64,000 nt of DNA from Polynucleobacter hirudinilacicola (GCF_002192535.1 NZ_NAIA01000003.1:1-64000); one strand, 5' to 3'. Positions 8,109-16,473 are shown, counted from the first letter of the stretch. Notes: a model not told the origin generated them from the sequence alone. Numbers and translations: made by a program.

Positions 8109-9077
8109 ATGACCAACTTTCTTGATCCCGCCATTCTATTTTTTATCTTTGGCGTATTTGCTGGCAGCGTTAAATCTAATCTCGAAATACCTCCGCAAAT
8201 CTCTCGATTCTTGTCGCTTTACTTGCTGATGGCCCTGGGCTTAAAAGGCGGCTTTGCTCTACATAAGTCGGGCTTTACTAGTGAGATCGCCTTCTCATTA
8301 GGGCTAGCCATTTTTCTGGCGATCATCATTCCAATTATTGGATATCTTTTACTGAGAAGAACCTTAAATGTATTTGATGCTGCAGCAATTGCTGCTACTT
8401 ATGGATCAGTTAGTGCCGTTACGTTTATTACTGCCACTCAGTATTTGGATCAATTTAATATTGATTATGGTGGTCATATGGCTGCTGCTATGGCGCTCAT
8501 GGAGTCGCCAGCAATCATTCTGGCAATTGTGTTAGCCAATAAAGCACGTGCATCCCAGTCAAATGACCCAACGGTAAAACAAGAAGCCTCCAGCATTTCC
8601 AAAATATTGCATGAGTCCTTTACCGATGGCGCGCAGCTACTTCTTCTAGGCTCGATGGTAGTAGCTCTAGTCAGTGGTGATGCTGGTCAAAAACTCATGG
8701 CGCCTTTTTCGATTGATTTATTTAAAGGCATGCTGGCATTTTTCTTATTAGATATGGGTTTGATGGCAGCGAGAAATATCAAAGGCTTAAGAGGCAAACC
8801 TCCTATCACTCTCCTCTATGCCATCGGGTCACCCCTCTCCCATGCATTACTCGCTTTAGTACTTTGTAAATTGATTGGACTGCCATTAGGCAATACTATT
8901 TTGCTCATGGTGCTTGCCTCAAGTGCATCCTATATTGCAGTACCTGCAGTATTACGTCATGCCTTACCGGAGGTGAACCCAGGGCTCTATATGGGAATGT
9001 CTCTAGGCATCACCTTTCCGTTCAATATCATTCTTGGCATTCCGCTGTACACCGTGATTGCCAAACTATTTTTGTAA
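8109..9077 (+). CDS. SbtA-like sodium-dependent bicarbonate transporter family protein (DUF897)
   Basis: This 322-residue protein is almost entirely hydrophobic, with about ten membrane segments in two similar halves separated by a polar loop (around residues 145-165). The opening LDPAILFFIFGVFAG, the LMALGLKGG motif and ESPAIILAIVLAN match the SbtA/DUF897 family, whose founding member is a cyanobacterial Na+/bicarbonate symporter. Many heterotroph homologues are uncharacterised. The ATG at 8109 is preferred over the TTG directly before it. It follows the NhaR-like regulator and precedes the DUF6671 gene by 12 bp, so these probably form one transcription unit. Confidence 0.82.
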   Translation: MTNFLDPAILFFIFGVFAGSVKSNLEIPPQISRFLSLYLLMALGLKGGFALHKSGFTSEIAFSLGLAIFLAIIIPIIGYLLLRRTLNVFDAAAIAATYGSVSAVTFITATQYLDQFNIDYGGHMAAAMALMESPAIILAIVLANKARASQSNDPTVKQEASSISKILHESFTDGAQLLLLGSMVVALVSGDAGQKLMAPFSIDLFKGMLAFFLLDMGLMAARNIKGLRGKPPITLLYAIGSPLSHALLALVLCKLIGLPLGNTILLMVLASSASYIAVPAVLRHALPEVNPGLYMGMSLGITFPFNIILGIPLYTVIAKLFL

Positions 9078-9089
9078 AGCCATAGTTTG

Positions 9090-9932
9090 ATGAGTATCTT
9101 TCGCAATAGATCGGCTAGCTTGTTAACCAAGCATGGGAAGGAAGTAGTCATTTCTTCTGTATTGGATGCGGAACTTGGGTGCCAAGTAAAGCAAACTGAT
9201 GCTTATGACACAGATTTATTGGGTACCTTCACCCAAGAAATCCCCAGATATGGATCACAACTAGACGCAGCTCGTAAAAAAGCGAAGCTCGGCATGGAGC
9301 TACTTAATCTCGATCTAGGAATTGCAAACGAAGGCGCCTTTGTGAATGATCCCTACGCAGGAATCCTATCTTGGAATAATGAATTAGTAGTGTTAATTGA
9401 TCAGAAAAATGATTTAGAGCTCACCGGCTTTTCTGGGGCACCCGCTCAAAGTGATAGTGGCTACTTTAGTCACTGGGAAGAGTTATCGCAGTTTACTGAT
9501 TCAGCGCTTTTCCCATCACATTATTTAGTGATCAAGCCTACTGACGAATACCATCCCCAATCTAGAAAAGGCATTAAAGACCTACCTGAATTGAAGGATG
9601 CATTTGAGTGGGCAAAAGCACTGTCATCCAAAGGCATTGTCTATGTTGAAAATGATCTTCGTGCTTTTGCAAACCCAACTCGAATGGAAAACATTCGCAA
9701 GGCCACCATTGATCTCGCTCAGAAGATGAAGTCCTTGTGCCCTAAGTGTCAAGCGCCTGGATTCTGGGTGAAAGATATTCAGCGTGGGCTACCCTGCAAT
9801 GCCTGCGGACTACCTACCGAGCAAGAGATTGCCAAAATTTGGGGGTGTCTCAAGTGCGACCATCAAGATACCGAAGGCATGAAAGTTCTACGCTTTGCAG
9901 ACCCCTCAAAATGCCATCATTGCAATCCATGA
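9090..9932 (+). CDS. DUF6671-family protein with C-terminal zinc ribbon
   Basis: This soluble protein of 280 residues begins with the family pattern LTKHGKE...LGC, a TDLLGTFTQEIPR motif, and NEGAF (the family's ASEGSF position). Further on it has KGI, ENDLRAFANPTRM and a Cys-rich C terminus (CPKC, CNACGLPT, CLKCDH, CHHC) with eight cysteines in four pairs, likely binding zinc. I recognise it as DUF6671, a family without an established function. The ATG at 9090 directly follows a TTG that could extend it by one codon. It lies close behind the SbtA-like gene and is probably co-transcribed with it. Confidence 0.72.
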   Translation: MSIFRNRSASLLTKHGKEVVISSVLDAELGCQVKQTDAYDTDLLGTFTQEIPRYGSQLDAARKKAKLGMELLNLDLGIANEGAFVNDPYAGILSWNNELVVLIDQKNDLELTGFSGAPAQSDSGYFSHWEELSQFTDSALFPSHYLVIKPTDEYHPQSRKGIKDLPELKDAFEWAKALSSKGIVYVENDLRAFANPTRMENIRKATIDLAQKMKSLCPKCQAPGFWVKDIQRGLPCNACGLPTEQEIAKIWGCLKCDHQDTEGMKVLRFADPSKCHHCNP

Positions 9933-9943
9933 ATTTGCTGTAA

Positions 9944-10075
9944 ATGACCACTACACTTCAAGTTTTATCGACTTTACCGGCATGTAGGCTTTGTCAGCCC
10001 TATGGCTTTGATGAAGTTAAGTCCATCGGCTACCCCTGGGGTATTAAAATACCGATAGATGCTTTTGGAAAGTGA
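9944..10075 (+). CDS. Possible 43-residue leader peptide or small protein before the thiol dioxygenase
   Basis: An ATG-initiated frame of 43 codons starts 11 bp after the DUF6671 stop and ends 4 bp before the dioxygenase start. It encodes MTTTLQVLSTLPACRLCQP and a further 24 residues ending in AFGK. It has a CxxC pair. No good ribosome-binding site precedes it. Its last codons supply the GGAAAG that can serve the dioxygenase start, so the two may be translationally coupled. I do not recognise the protein; it may also be spurious. Confidence 0.3.
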   Translation: MTTTLQVLSTLPACRLCQPYGFDEVKSIGYPWGIKIPIDAFGK

Positions 10076-10079
10076 AAAT

Positions 10080-10700
10080 ATGAGTAATCAACTGGATACC
10101 ATCGCACCTCTGCGAGAATTTGTGATCGGCATGACGAATTTGGTTTCTCAAGAAACTGAGCAAGCCCATCTTATTTCTAAAGGCTCTGAGTTACTCAAAA
10201 CACTGATTCAGTCAGATGACTGGCTCCCAGAATTTTGCACCGTTCCTCACCCTGAGTTTTATCAACAGTATTTACTGCATGCAGATCCATTGGGAAGATT
10301 TTCTGTGGTGAGCTTTGTATGGGGTCCCGGTCAAAAGACACCAATACATGATCACTGTATCTGGGGACTCATTGGCATGCTCAGAGGAATGGAAAAGGGG
10401 CAGCGCTATCAGCAATTGCCCTCAGGTGAATTAGTTACCGATGGTTCTGAAACTATTTTACGTCAGGGTGAAATTGAAGCGGTTGGTCCGACTATCGGTG
10501 ATATTCATGTGGTGAGCAATGCTATTTCAGACAAAACCTCTATCAGCATTCATGTATATGGAGCCAATATTGGCGCCGTGAAGCGCCATACCTACGACCC
10601 CCTAACTGGCCAACCTAAGCAATTTGTTTCTGGATACTCCTCTAAACAAGTGCCCAATCTTTGGGATCGCTCAGCCGAGGTGAGAGCAAGCCTAACTTAA
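10080..10700 (+). CDS. Cysteine-dioxygenase-family thiol dioxygenase (Gln-type, 3-mercaptopropionate-dioxygenase-like)
   Basis: This 206-residue cupin would oxidise a small thiol to its sulfinate using non-haem iron. The three iron ligands are readable as His90 and His92 (TPIHDHCIWG) and His143 (GDIHVVSN). The SxHxY motif of the family is Ser156-His158-Tyr160. At the substrate-carboxylate position the sequence reads YQQYLLHAD, a Gln-type signature associated with 3-mercaptopropionate dioxygenases, rather than the Arg of mammalian cysteine dioxygenase. The ATG at 10080 follows GGAAAG and is preferred over one at 10059. Substrate preference is inference. Its stop overlaps the convergent DUF2256 gene. 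Confidence 0.85.
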   Translation: MSNQLDTIAPLREFVIGMTNLVSQETEQAHLISKGSELLKTLIQSDDWLPEFCTVPHPEFYQQYLLHADPLGRFSVVSFVWGPGQKTPIHDHCIWGLIGMLRGMEKGQRYQQLPSGELVTDGSETILRQGEIEAVGPTIGDIHVVSNAISDKTSISIHVYGANIGAVKRHTYDPLTGQPKQFVSGYSSKQVPNLWDRSAEVRASLT

Positions 10701-10852
10701 TCTGGCTTTTTGCGTCTACAGGCATCCGAACAATATTTCACGGATTCCCAGTTCTTAGCCCAGGATTTCCTCCAAGTCATCTCTTTCTTGCAAACTATGC
10801 AGGGCTTACTTGGTAAGAAGCTTTTATTTCCCTTGAAACTAGTTTTCATCAT
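10697..10852 (-). CDS. DUF2256 small zinc-binding protein
   Basis: This 51-residue protein reads MMKTSFKGNKSFLPSKP, then CIVCKKEMTWRKSWAKNW and YCSDACRR. The CxxC...YCSxxCR pattern with WRKxWxxxW between is the DUF2256 signature and implies one structural zinc. It starts 5 bp after the stop of the photolyase gene, so it is the third gene of the TIGR03643-photolyase-DUF2256 cassette, an arrangement I know from other genomes. Its stop overlaps the dioxygenase stop on the other strand by sharing TTAA. Function unknown. Confidence 0.85.
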   Translation of the reverse strand: MMKTSFKGNKSFLPSKPCIVCKKEMTWRKSWAKNWESVKYCSDACRRKKPD

Positions 10853-10857
10853 CGCGC

Positions 10858-12393
10858 CTAGATTACATCCAAATTATTGAGAATCTTTTTGGCATGAATA
10901 GTGATTGATTGTTGATCTTCATCGCTAATTCTTTTCAAATTTGCAGTCATTAGCCTAGTCCGTGGACTTGCTTCAAATTGATTCCGATGTTTGATTAAGA
11001 AATTCCAATACAGGGTAGTGACTGGACAAGCATTTTCCCCAAAACGCACATCAGGCTTGTATTTACAATCATTGCAGTAGTTACTCATACGCTTAATGTA
11101 AGCGCCGCTCGCAATATATGGCTTACTTGTAAACCTTCCCCCATTAGCAAACAGGGCCATCCCTGCAGTATTCGGAAGCTCAACCCACTCAATAGCATCT
11201 ACATAAATTGCTAGATACCAATCGCAGACCTCTGATGGAAGCACTTCTGCCAATAATGCAAAGTTTCCAGTAACCATTAAGCGTTGTATGTGGTGGGCGT
11301 AACCGTAATGCAGTGTTTGTCCAATGGCATCTTTCATGCAGGCCATCTTAGTCTTCCCGTTCCAATACCAGCTTGGTAGCTTGTTTGTGTGCTTGTAATG
11401 GTTATCCTGCGCCATCTGTGGCATATCCAAGCAATACATGCCACGCACAAACTCTCTCCAGCCCAGTATTTGACGAATGAAGCCCTCTACCGTAGCGAGG
11501 TCTAAAGAATACTTTTTCCAAGCGATCAGTACTGCATCCACCACTTCCCTGGGATTGAGTAATTTCAGATTCATGGAACTAGAGAGGATAGAGTGCCAAC
11601 CAAAGGGGGTATCAGTCCACATTGCATCTTGGTAAACACCAAAGTTTCTGAGGCGATACTCAACAAAATAATCTAGCGCCTCTAGAGCTTGCTCTCTAGT
11701 CACAGGCCAGTCAAATGCGTCTAAAGATCCAGGGTGATCTTTGTAGGTCTTGCTGACAAAATCAAGAACCTCTTTGGTAATCGCATCATGCGTGAAAGAA
11801 AGTGGCTTATCAATAAGACCAGGACCTTTCTTGGGGTATGGCTTGCGATTGTCCTGATCAAAATTCCATTGGCCGGCCTCAGGGTTGCCATCAGCGTCCA
11901 CCAAAATTTGATGAGTCTTACGCATGAGCCGATAAAAATATTCTAGCCTGAGCTCTTTTTTATTGGCTACCCACTGAGTAAATTCTTGATGAGTGCAGTA
12001 AAAATGATTGTCTTCACGCATATCCAAATCAATACCCAGCTCTTGGCTTAGCCTCTCAATGGCAACTTTGAGTCGATATTCTCCGGGCTCTACACAAACC
12101 AGCTGCTGAGTACCTTGTTTTTGTATGCGCTCCTTTAAGGTATCAGCAATCGATAGGCTTGATTCTTTAATATAGACGAGCGGGTACTGAAGGTCCTTGA
12201 GGGCTTTAGCAAAGTGCCGCATGGCAGATAGAAACAGGGCTATTTTGGCTTTATGAGACCACACATATTGGGCTTCATTGACCGACTCAATCATGATGAT
12301 TTCATCGGTCTCGAAATTAAAATCTTGGAGCGCTGCGCTCTGGAGATCTAATTGATCTCCCAGAATCAATATCAGCCTCTTTGGTTTACTCAT
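10858..12393 (-). CDS. phrB: FeS-type (6-4) photolyase / cryptochrome-related protein (FeS-BCP, PhrB type)
   Basis: This 511-residue flavoprotein belongs to the deoxyribodipyrimidine-photolyase-related family, whose Agrobacterium member PhrB repairs (6-4) photoproducts with light. The N-terminal antenna domain (RLILILGDQLDLQSAAL) and the FAD-binding helical domain (QILGWREFVRGMY; ANGGRFTSKPYIASGAYIKRMS) are present. Four cysteines at 352, 440, 443 and 456 (ACMKD, CNDC, ACPV) match the spacing of the PhrB [4Fe-4S] ligands. It overlaps the TIGR03643 gene upstream by ATGA and is followed at 5 bp by DUF2256. A repair role suits a sunlit-water bacterium; repair versus signalling is not decided by sequence alone. 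Confidence 0.93.
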   Translation of the reverse strand: MSKPKRLILILGDQLDLQSAALQDFNFETDEIIMIESVNEAQYVWSHKAKIALFLSAMRHFAKALKDLQYPLVYIKESSLSIADTLKERIQKQGTQQLVCVEPGEYRLKVAIERLSQELGIDLDMREDNHFYCTHQEFTQWVANKKELRLEYFYRLMRKTHQILVDADGNPEAGQWNFDQDNRKPYPKKGPGLIDKPLSFTHDAITKEVLDFVSKTYKDHPGSLDAFDWPVTREQALEALDYFVEYRLRNFGVYQDAMWTDTPFGWHSILSSSMNLKLLNPREVVDAVLIAWKKYSLDLATVEGFIRQILGWREFVRGMYCLDMPQMAQDNHYKHTNKLPSWYWNGKTKMACMKDAIGQTLHYGYAHHIQRLMVTGNFALLAEVLPSEVCDWYLAIYVDAIEWVELPNTAGMALFANGGRFTSKPYIASGAYIKRMSNYCNDCKYKPDVRFGENACPVTTLYWNFLIKHRNQFEASPRTRLMTANLKRISDEDQQSITIHAKKILNNLDVI

Positions 12394-12659
12394 TTGTGTT
12401 TATATTGAGTTGGGCAATGTGCGCGATTAACCAACTTACTCCTCAAAGCCACATGCTTCGTTACCCTGCCGGTGACACGCTTGCGCCATAAATTAAAGGA
12501 ACTACGCTTTAATTGACTGCGCATTAACTCAATGACTGCGGATTCAGATAGGCCAAACTGGCTCTCAATGGCATCAAATGGCGTGCGATCTTCCCAGGCC
12601 ATTTCGATTAAGCGAGATAGATCTGCATCTGTCAGATTATTTTTGGAAAATTTTGTCAC
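12390..12659 (-). CDS. TIGR03643 / DUF2805 family small protein
   Basis: This 89-residue basic protein carries the family core LSRLIEMAWEDRTPFDAIESQFGLSESAVIELMR followed by LKRSSFNLWRKRVTGRVTKH. The first part resembles a helix-turn-helix of the sigma-region-4 or Trp-repressor kind, so nucleic-acid binding is plausible. It starts with GTG at 12659; no other start fits the conserved region. It is the first gene of the photolyase cassette and ends in an ATGA overlap with the photolyase gene. Its function is not established. Confidence 0.85.
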   Translation of the reverse strand: MTKFSKNNLTDADLSRLIEMAWEDRTPFDAIESQFGLSESAVIELMRSQLKRSSFNLWRKRVTGRVTKHVALRSKLVNRAHCPTQYKHK

Positions 12660-12731
12660 CCTGCAAGTTTAAGACTTATTTACTAAACTGGCTGGAACCC
12701 TTCACCTTCAAAAGCACCCACATTAGACCCT

Positions 12732-13076
12732 ATGCTTGGCAAAGTTCGTAAAAAGCTAATCTCTCTTGAGCCCCGACCTATCAATAAGGCGGAGAGACTC
12801 GTGTGTCCAATTTGCGAGAGACTCATTCCGGAATCCCAAAAAGACGCCCATCACCTAGTACCAAAATCTAAAGGGGGTAAAACCACAGAATATCTGCATC
12901 GCATCTGCCATAAACAAATACATGCTCTATTTACTGAATCTGAATTAGCCCAGCAGTTTAATACTGCCGAAATTCTAAAGAGCCACCCAGAGATGGATAA
13001 GTTTATTACTTGGGTAAAGTCAAAGCCAGATAACTTTTACGAAAGAACTCGCAAGAGCGCTCGTATCAAGAATTAA
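12732..13076 (+). CDS. HNH endonuclease-domain protein
   Basis: This small protein of 114 residues contains one HNH motif. A CxxC pair (CPICERLI) is followed by DAHHLVPKSKGGKTTEYLHRICHKQIHALF, with the catalytic His in HHLVP, then the Asn-equivalent position and the final His. Stand-alone proteins of this kind are common in bacteria and most have no assigned role. It is divergent from the photolyase cassette over 72 bp, and its stop abuts the stop of the convergent nitroreductase gene. Confidence 0.85.
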   Translation: MLGKVRKKLISLEPRPINKAERLVCPICERLIPESQKDAHHLVPKSKGGKTTEYLHRICHKQIHALFTESELAQQFNTAEILKSHPEMDKFITWVKSKPDNFYERTRKSARIKN

Positions 13077-13772
13077 TTACTTAAGCCAAGTAGTAAATTC
13101 TTCAGCGGCAACTCGAGGCGTATGGAAGGTATTCACAATATCGGTCTCATCAGCATGGCCAAGTGCCATACCGCATACCAACATCTCATTCTCTTTTGCA
13201 CCGATGAACGGTAAGATGATTTTGGAGTAATGATTCCAGGCAGCTTGCGGGCAAGTATCTAAACCCTCACCTCTAGCCGCCACCATAAAGCTCTGCAAGA
13301 ACATGCCATAGTCAAGCATGGAACCTCTGCCCAATTCTTTATCAATGGTAAAGAAGATACAAATGGGTGCGCCAAAGGCCTCAAAGTTCTTACGGTGCTG
13401 TGCATGCATCTTATCTTTATCGCCCTTGGTAATTCCAAGAAGACCATATAAGCTCCAGCCATTTTCACGACGTCTGTCGATATAGGGACTAAACCATTTA
13501 GTGGGGTAATAGTCGTAGCCAGCTTGATATTCTTTTTCTAGTTCAGGGTTAGCAGCAATACTGTCATATGCTGCGCATACCTTTGTACATAAATCTACAA
13601 GAGCATTACCCTCTAATACATAAGCCTTCCAAGGCTGAGTATTAGTGCCCGATGGTGCTCTAGCCGAAATGTTCAGAAGCTTAGTGATGACCTCTTTTGA
13701 AACACTCTCTTGATTGAAAGCCCTGACGGACTTGCGTGAGGTAATAGCATCTTCAACTGTCGACGACTTCAT
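13077..13772 (-). CDS. FMN-dependent nitroreductase-family protein
   Basis: This protein (231 residues from the chosen ATG) has the nitroreductase FMN-binding opening SRKSVRAFNQESV and the ARAPSGTNTQPW motif, then a central FMN-contact region (SMLDYGMFLQSFMVAARGEGLDTCPQAAW) and MALGHAD near the end. Such enzymes reduce nitro groups, quinones or flavins with NAD(P)H. The frame extends upstream to 13835, overlapping the dehydrogenase gene; the start at 13772 (MKSSTVEDAITSRKS) is nearest to family length. It lies directly downstream of gabD and may be co-transcribed with it. Natural substrate unknown. Confidence 0.85.
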   Translation of the reverse strand: MKSSTVEDAITSRKSVRAFNQESVSKEVITKLLNISARAPSGTNTQPWKAYVLEGNALVDLCTKVCAAYDSIAANPELEKEYQAGYDYYPTKWFSPYIDRRRENGWSLYGLLGITKGDKDKMHAQHRKNFEAFGAPICIFFTIDKELGRGSMLDYGMFLQSFMVAARGEGLDTCPQAAWNHYSKIILPFIGAKENEMLVCGMALGHADETDIVNTFHTPRVAAEEFTTWLK

Positions 13773-13812
13773 CTCTAAATTCTTCTGTATATTTTTATTT
13801 ATTGCTTGTATT

Positions 13813-15270
13813 CTATTCCACTGCTTTAATGCCACCCATACAAAGATACTTCATCTCTAAGTAATCTTCGATGCCATGCTGGGACCCCTCGCGGCCAAGA
13901 CCGCTTTCTTTGACGCCACCAAACGGTGCTACCTCATTGCTGATGAGACCCTCATTAATGCCAACCATGCCATACTCCAGCGCTTCAGCTACACGCCAAA
14001 TCCGGCCGATGTTCTGACTATAGAAGTAGGCCGCCAAACCAAATGGAGTGTCATTCGCCATTTCTATAGCTTCAGCCTCGCTAGAGAACTTAAAAATTGG
14101 AGCCAATGGCCCAAAGGTTTCCTCTCTGAAGGCCAGCATGTCCCTAGTAGCGCCAGAGACCACGGTAGGCTCGTAGAAGGAACCGCCCAAGGCATGACGT
14201 TTACCACCAAGAACTACTTTGCCACCTTTTTTAACAGCGTCGTTGACTTGTTCTTCCACTTTTAAAAGTGCTCGTTCGTCAATCAATGGCCCAATCACAG
14301 TCCCTGCCTCAACGCCGCTGCCAACCTTAAGAGCGCTCACTGCTTTAGCGAATTTTTCAACAAAGATATCGTAGATTGAGTCTTGCACCATGATGCGATT
14401 CGCGCAAACACAAGTTTGCCCTGCATTTCTATATTTAGAAATAATGGTGCCCGCCACTGCTAAATCAATATCGGCATCATCGAAAACAATGAAGGGTGCA
14501 TTACCGCCCAACTCCATAGAAACTTTCTTTACGGTCGTTGCACATTGCGCTAGTAAGAGCTTCCCAATTTCGGTTGATCCAGTAAAGCTGAGCTTTTTGA
14601 CAATCGGATTTGATGAAAGCTCACCGCCAATAGCAGTTGCAGAACCTGTTACACAAGAAAATACTCCAGGCGGAATGCCAGCCTCTTCAGCCAATTGGCA
14701 TAGTGCTAGAGCGCTAAATGGTGTTTGACTAGCGGGCTTCAAAACAATCGTACAACCGGCCGCTAAGGCGGGGCCGACTTTACGAGTAATCATGGCAGAT
14801 GGAAAGTTCCACGGTGTAATCGCAGCACAAACACCAATGGCCTGCTTAATCACGATCAATCTTTTATCGCTTGCATGGCCAGGAATAGTTTCGCCATAAA
14901 GACGCTTTGCTTCTTCACCAAACCATTCAATAAAGGAAGCACCGTATGCGATCTCACCCTTACTCTCAGCTAAAGGCTTCCCTTGCTCTGCAGTCATCAA
15001 CTGAGCAAGGGCATCTTGGTTCTTCATGATGAGATCAAACCAGTTACGCAAGATTCGGGCACGCTCTTTAGCGGTTTTAGAACGCCATCCAGGCAAAGCC
15101 TTATTTGCAGCCTCAATTGCTCTGCGAGTTTCGGTAGCCCCCATATTAGGAACGGTACCAATGAGCTCTCCCGTTGCGGGATTGGTAACGGCAATAGTAG
15201 CTTTGTTATCAGCATCTACCCATTGGCCATTAATGTAGGCTTTTTCAAATTGGAAAGCGAATTTACTCAT
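13813..15270 (-). CDS. gabD: NAD(P)-dependent succinate-semialdehyde dehydrogenase
   Basis: This aldehyde dehydrogenase of 485 residues oxidises succinate semialdehyde to succinate in 4-aminobutyrate breakdown. The family landmarks are clear: PWNFPSAMITRK, the Rossmann GSTEIGK, the catalytic Glu in MELGGNAPF, the catalytic Cys in GQTCVCANR (the double Cys is typical of GabD) and EETFGPLAPIFKF. The start at 15270 (MSKFAFQFEKAYINGQW) fits the family; a Met 14 codons earlier is possible. No GABA transaminase lies next to it, so the source of the semialdehyde is not shown here. Confidence 0.88.
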   Translation of the reverse strand: MSKFAFQFEKAYINGQWVDADNKATIAVTNPATGELIGTVPNMGATETRRAIEAANKALPGWRSKTAKERARILRNWFDLIMKNQDALAQLMTAEQGKPLAESKGEIAYGASFIEWFGEEAKRLYGETIPGHASDKRLIVIKQAIGVCAAITPWNFPSAMITRKVGPALAAGCTIVLKPASQTPFSALALCQLAEEAGIPPGVFSCVTGSATAIGGELSSNPIVKKLSFTGSTEIGKLLLAQCATTVKKVSMELGGNAPFIVFDDADIDLAVAGTIISKYRNAGQTCVCANRIMVQDSIYDIFVEKFAKAVSALKVGSGVEAGTVIGPLIDERALLKVEEQVNDAVKKGGKVVLGGKRHALGGSFYEPTVVSGATRDMLAFREETFGPLAPIFKFSSEAEAIEMANDTPFGLAAYFYSQNIGRIWRVAEALEYGMVGINEGLISNEVAPFGGVKESGLGREGSQHGIEDYLEMKYLCMGGIKAVE

Positions 15271-15396
15271 ATCTTTTGCACTCAATGATCGGTTGTTTAT
15301 TAGGCTCTTCATTTAGAAGGAATAAGCAATCTTAACTCTTTCTGATCACCCCTTCAGAGACTATTGAAACCTTTTCTTTTTCTATCGAAATAGTTT

Positions 15397-15408
15397 AGGC
15401 TATAGCCT
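15397..15408. promoter_or_regulatory. 12-bp palindrome AGGCTATAGCCT between gabD and the DUF4239 gene
   Basis: A perfect inverted repeat lies in the divergent intergenic region, about 58 bp before the DUF4239 gene and 127 bp before gabD. Its centre resembles a -10 element. It may be an operator; no regulator is adjacent. Confidence 0.25.
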
Positions 15409-15465
15409 TAGTAATCCAGTATTTCAGCCCCTTTATCTAGTCACTTTTATTGCGAAGGCATTACT

Positions 15466-16260
15466 ATGGATCTCCCCTTACTGAGATATTTGCTGGATGC
15501 CTCAACCATCGGTCTTCGGCTTGAGATATCTTTTATAGTGCTATCTCTTTGTTTTATTGTTTTTTTTATCTTTCAAAAATTATTTCCAAAAATTCTTTTT
15601 GGTGAAGATTCTGAATACGCTGGCTTTATCTATAACGCCATGGGTATTGTTTACAGCTTGGTATTTGCATTTGTCACTGTATTGGTGTGGCAGAACTATA
15701 ACGGGGTTAGCGATGCTATTACCAAAGAGGCGGGCGTTCTGAATAATATGTATCGTTTGTATTCAGCATTTCCTCCGGAGGTTGAAAAACAAGGCAGGGA
15801 ATCCATTAGAAACTATACCAATATTGTGATTGAGGAGGAATGGCCCTTACTAAAAAAAGATCAATTTAGCATTAAGGCTTATCAGGCATTATTAAAAATA
15901 GAAGATCATGCAATACATCTGCAACCTCAAAACGCAGGTCAGTCTAATGTTCATCAACAAATGCTTAGGCTGGCAACTGAAGCTGCAGAACTTCGACGCA
16001 GCCGTATTTATAATGCTCGCTTCGCTCTTGCCCCTCCAGCCTGGATTGGCTTAATTTCCAGCTCTTTAGTATTTCTATTCTTCTCGTGTCTATTTAAACT
16101 GAAATCAGCTAAGACGCACGTGATCTTGATAGTATTTTTAGGTCTCACGATTGTTGGGGTTATGTACTTCTTAATTTTATTTATTCATCCTTTCTTGGGC
16201 CCGATGGCGCTCGGACCAGAACCCTTGGAGAGGTTGCTTAAAATCTCTTGGATTTATTAA
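15466..16260 (+). CDS. DUF4239 (bestrophin-like) membrane protein
   Basis: This 264-residue protein has two N-terminal membrane segments (around residues 21-38 and 60-76), a soluble middle rich in helices, and two C-terminal membrane segments (around 192-210 and 218-240). The sequence GIVYSLVFAFVTVLVW and the EAGVLNNMYRL segment just after it are typical of DUF4239, which is sometimes described as bestrophin-like. The function of the family is not established. It stands alone between gabD and an esterase gene. Confidence 0.7.
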   Translation: MDLPLLRYLLDASTIGLRLEISFIVLSLCFIVFFIFQKLFPKILFGEDSEYAGFIYNAMGIVYSLVFAFVTVLVWQNYNGVSDAITKEAGVLNNMYRLYSAFPPEVEKQGRESIRNYTNIVIEEEWPLLKKDQFSIKAYQALLKIEDHAIHLQPQNAGQSNVHQQMLRLATEAAELRRSRIYNARFALAPPAWIGLISSSLVFLFFSCLFKLKSAKTHVILIVFLGLTIVGVMYFLILFIHPFLGPMALGPEPLERLLKISWIY

Positions 16261-16336
16261 AGCAAGAAAATAATGGTGATCTAAATCCAAGGGATTGGAA
16301 TGGCTTACCTCGATATCTCAGTTCTCCCAATTAAAT

Positions 16337-16380
16337 TCAAATGAGAAATGGGTTGGTTCAACAATCAACTCATCATTTGA
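16337..16380. repeat. Imperfect long hairpin between the DUF4239 and esterase genes
   Basis: TCAAATGA (16337-16344) pairs with TCATTTGA (16373-16380), and within it GTTGGTT pairs almost fully with AATCAAC. No T-run follows on the plus strand, so it is not a convincing intrinsic terminator. The rest of this 213-bp gap (16261-16473) shows nothing else. Confidence 0.3.
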
Positions 16381-16473
16381 GCTAGCTTAATAATTGGGAT
16401 TAGCCACGTCAAAGCTTTTTGAGGTACCCTATTGATCTCTAAGATTAAGAACCTCATACCAACCGGATACCCT

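Noticed and set aside
13876..15288. Plus-strand frames of 100-130 codons within the aldehyde dehydrogenase gene
   Set aside because: The minus strand encodes a full aldehyde dehydrogenase with intact catalytic residues; the plus frames show no family features.
16337..16380. Intrinsic terminator after the DUF4239 gene
   Set aside because: The hairpin is imperfect and no T-run follows, so I list it only as a hairpin.
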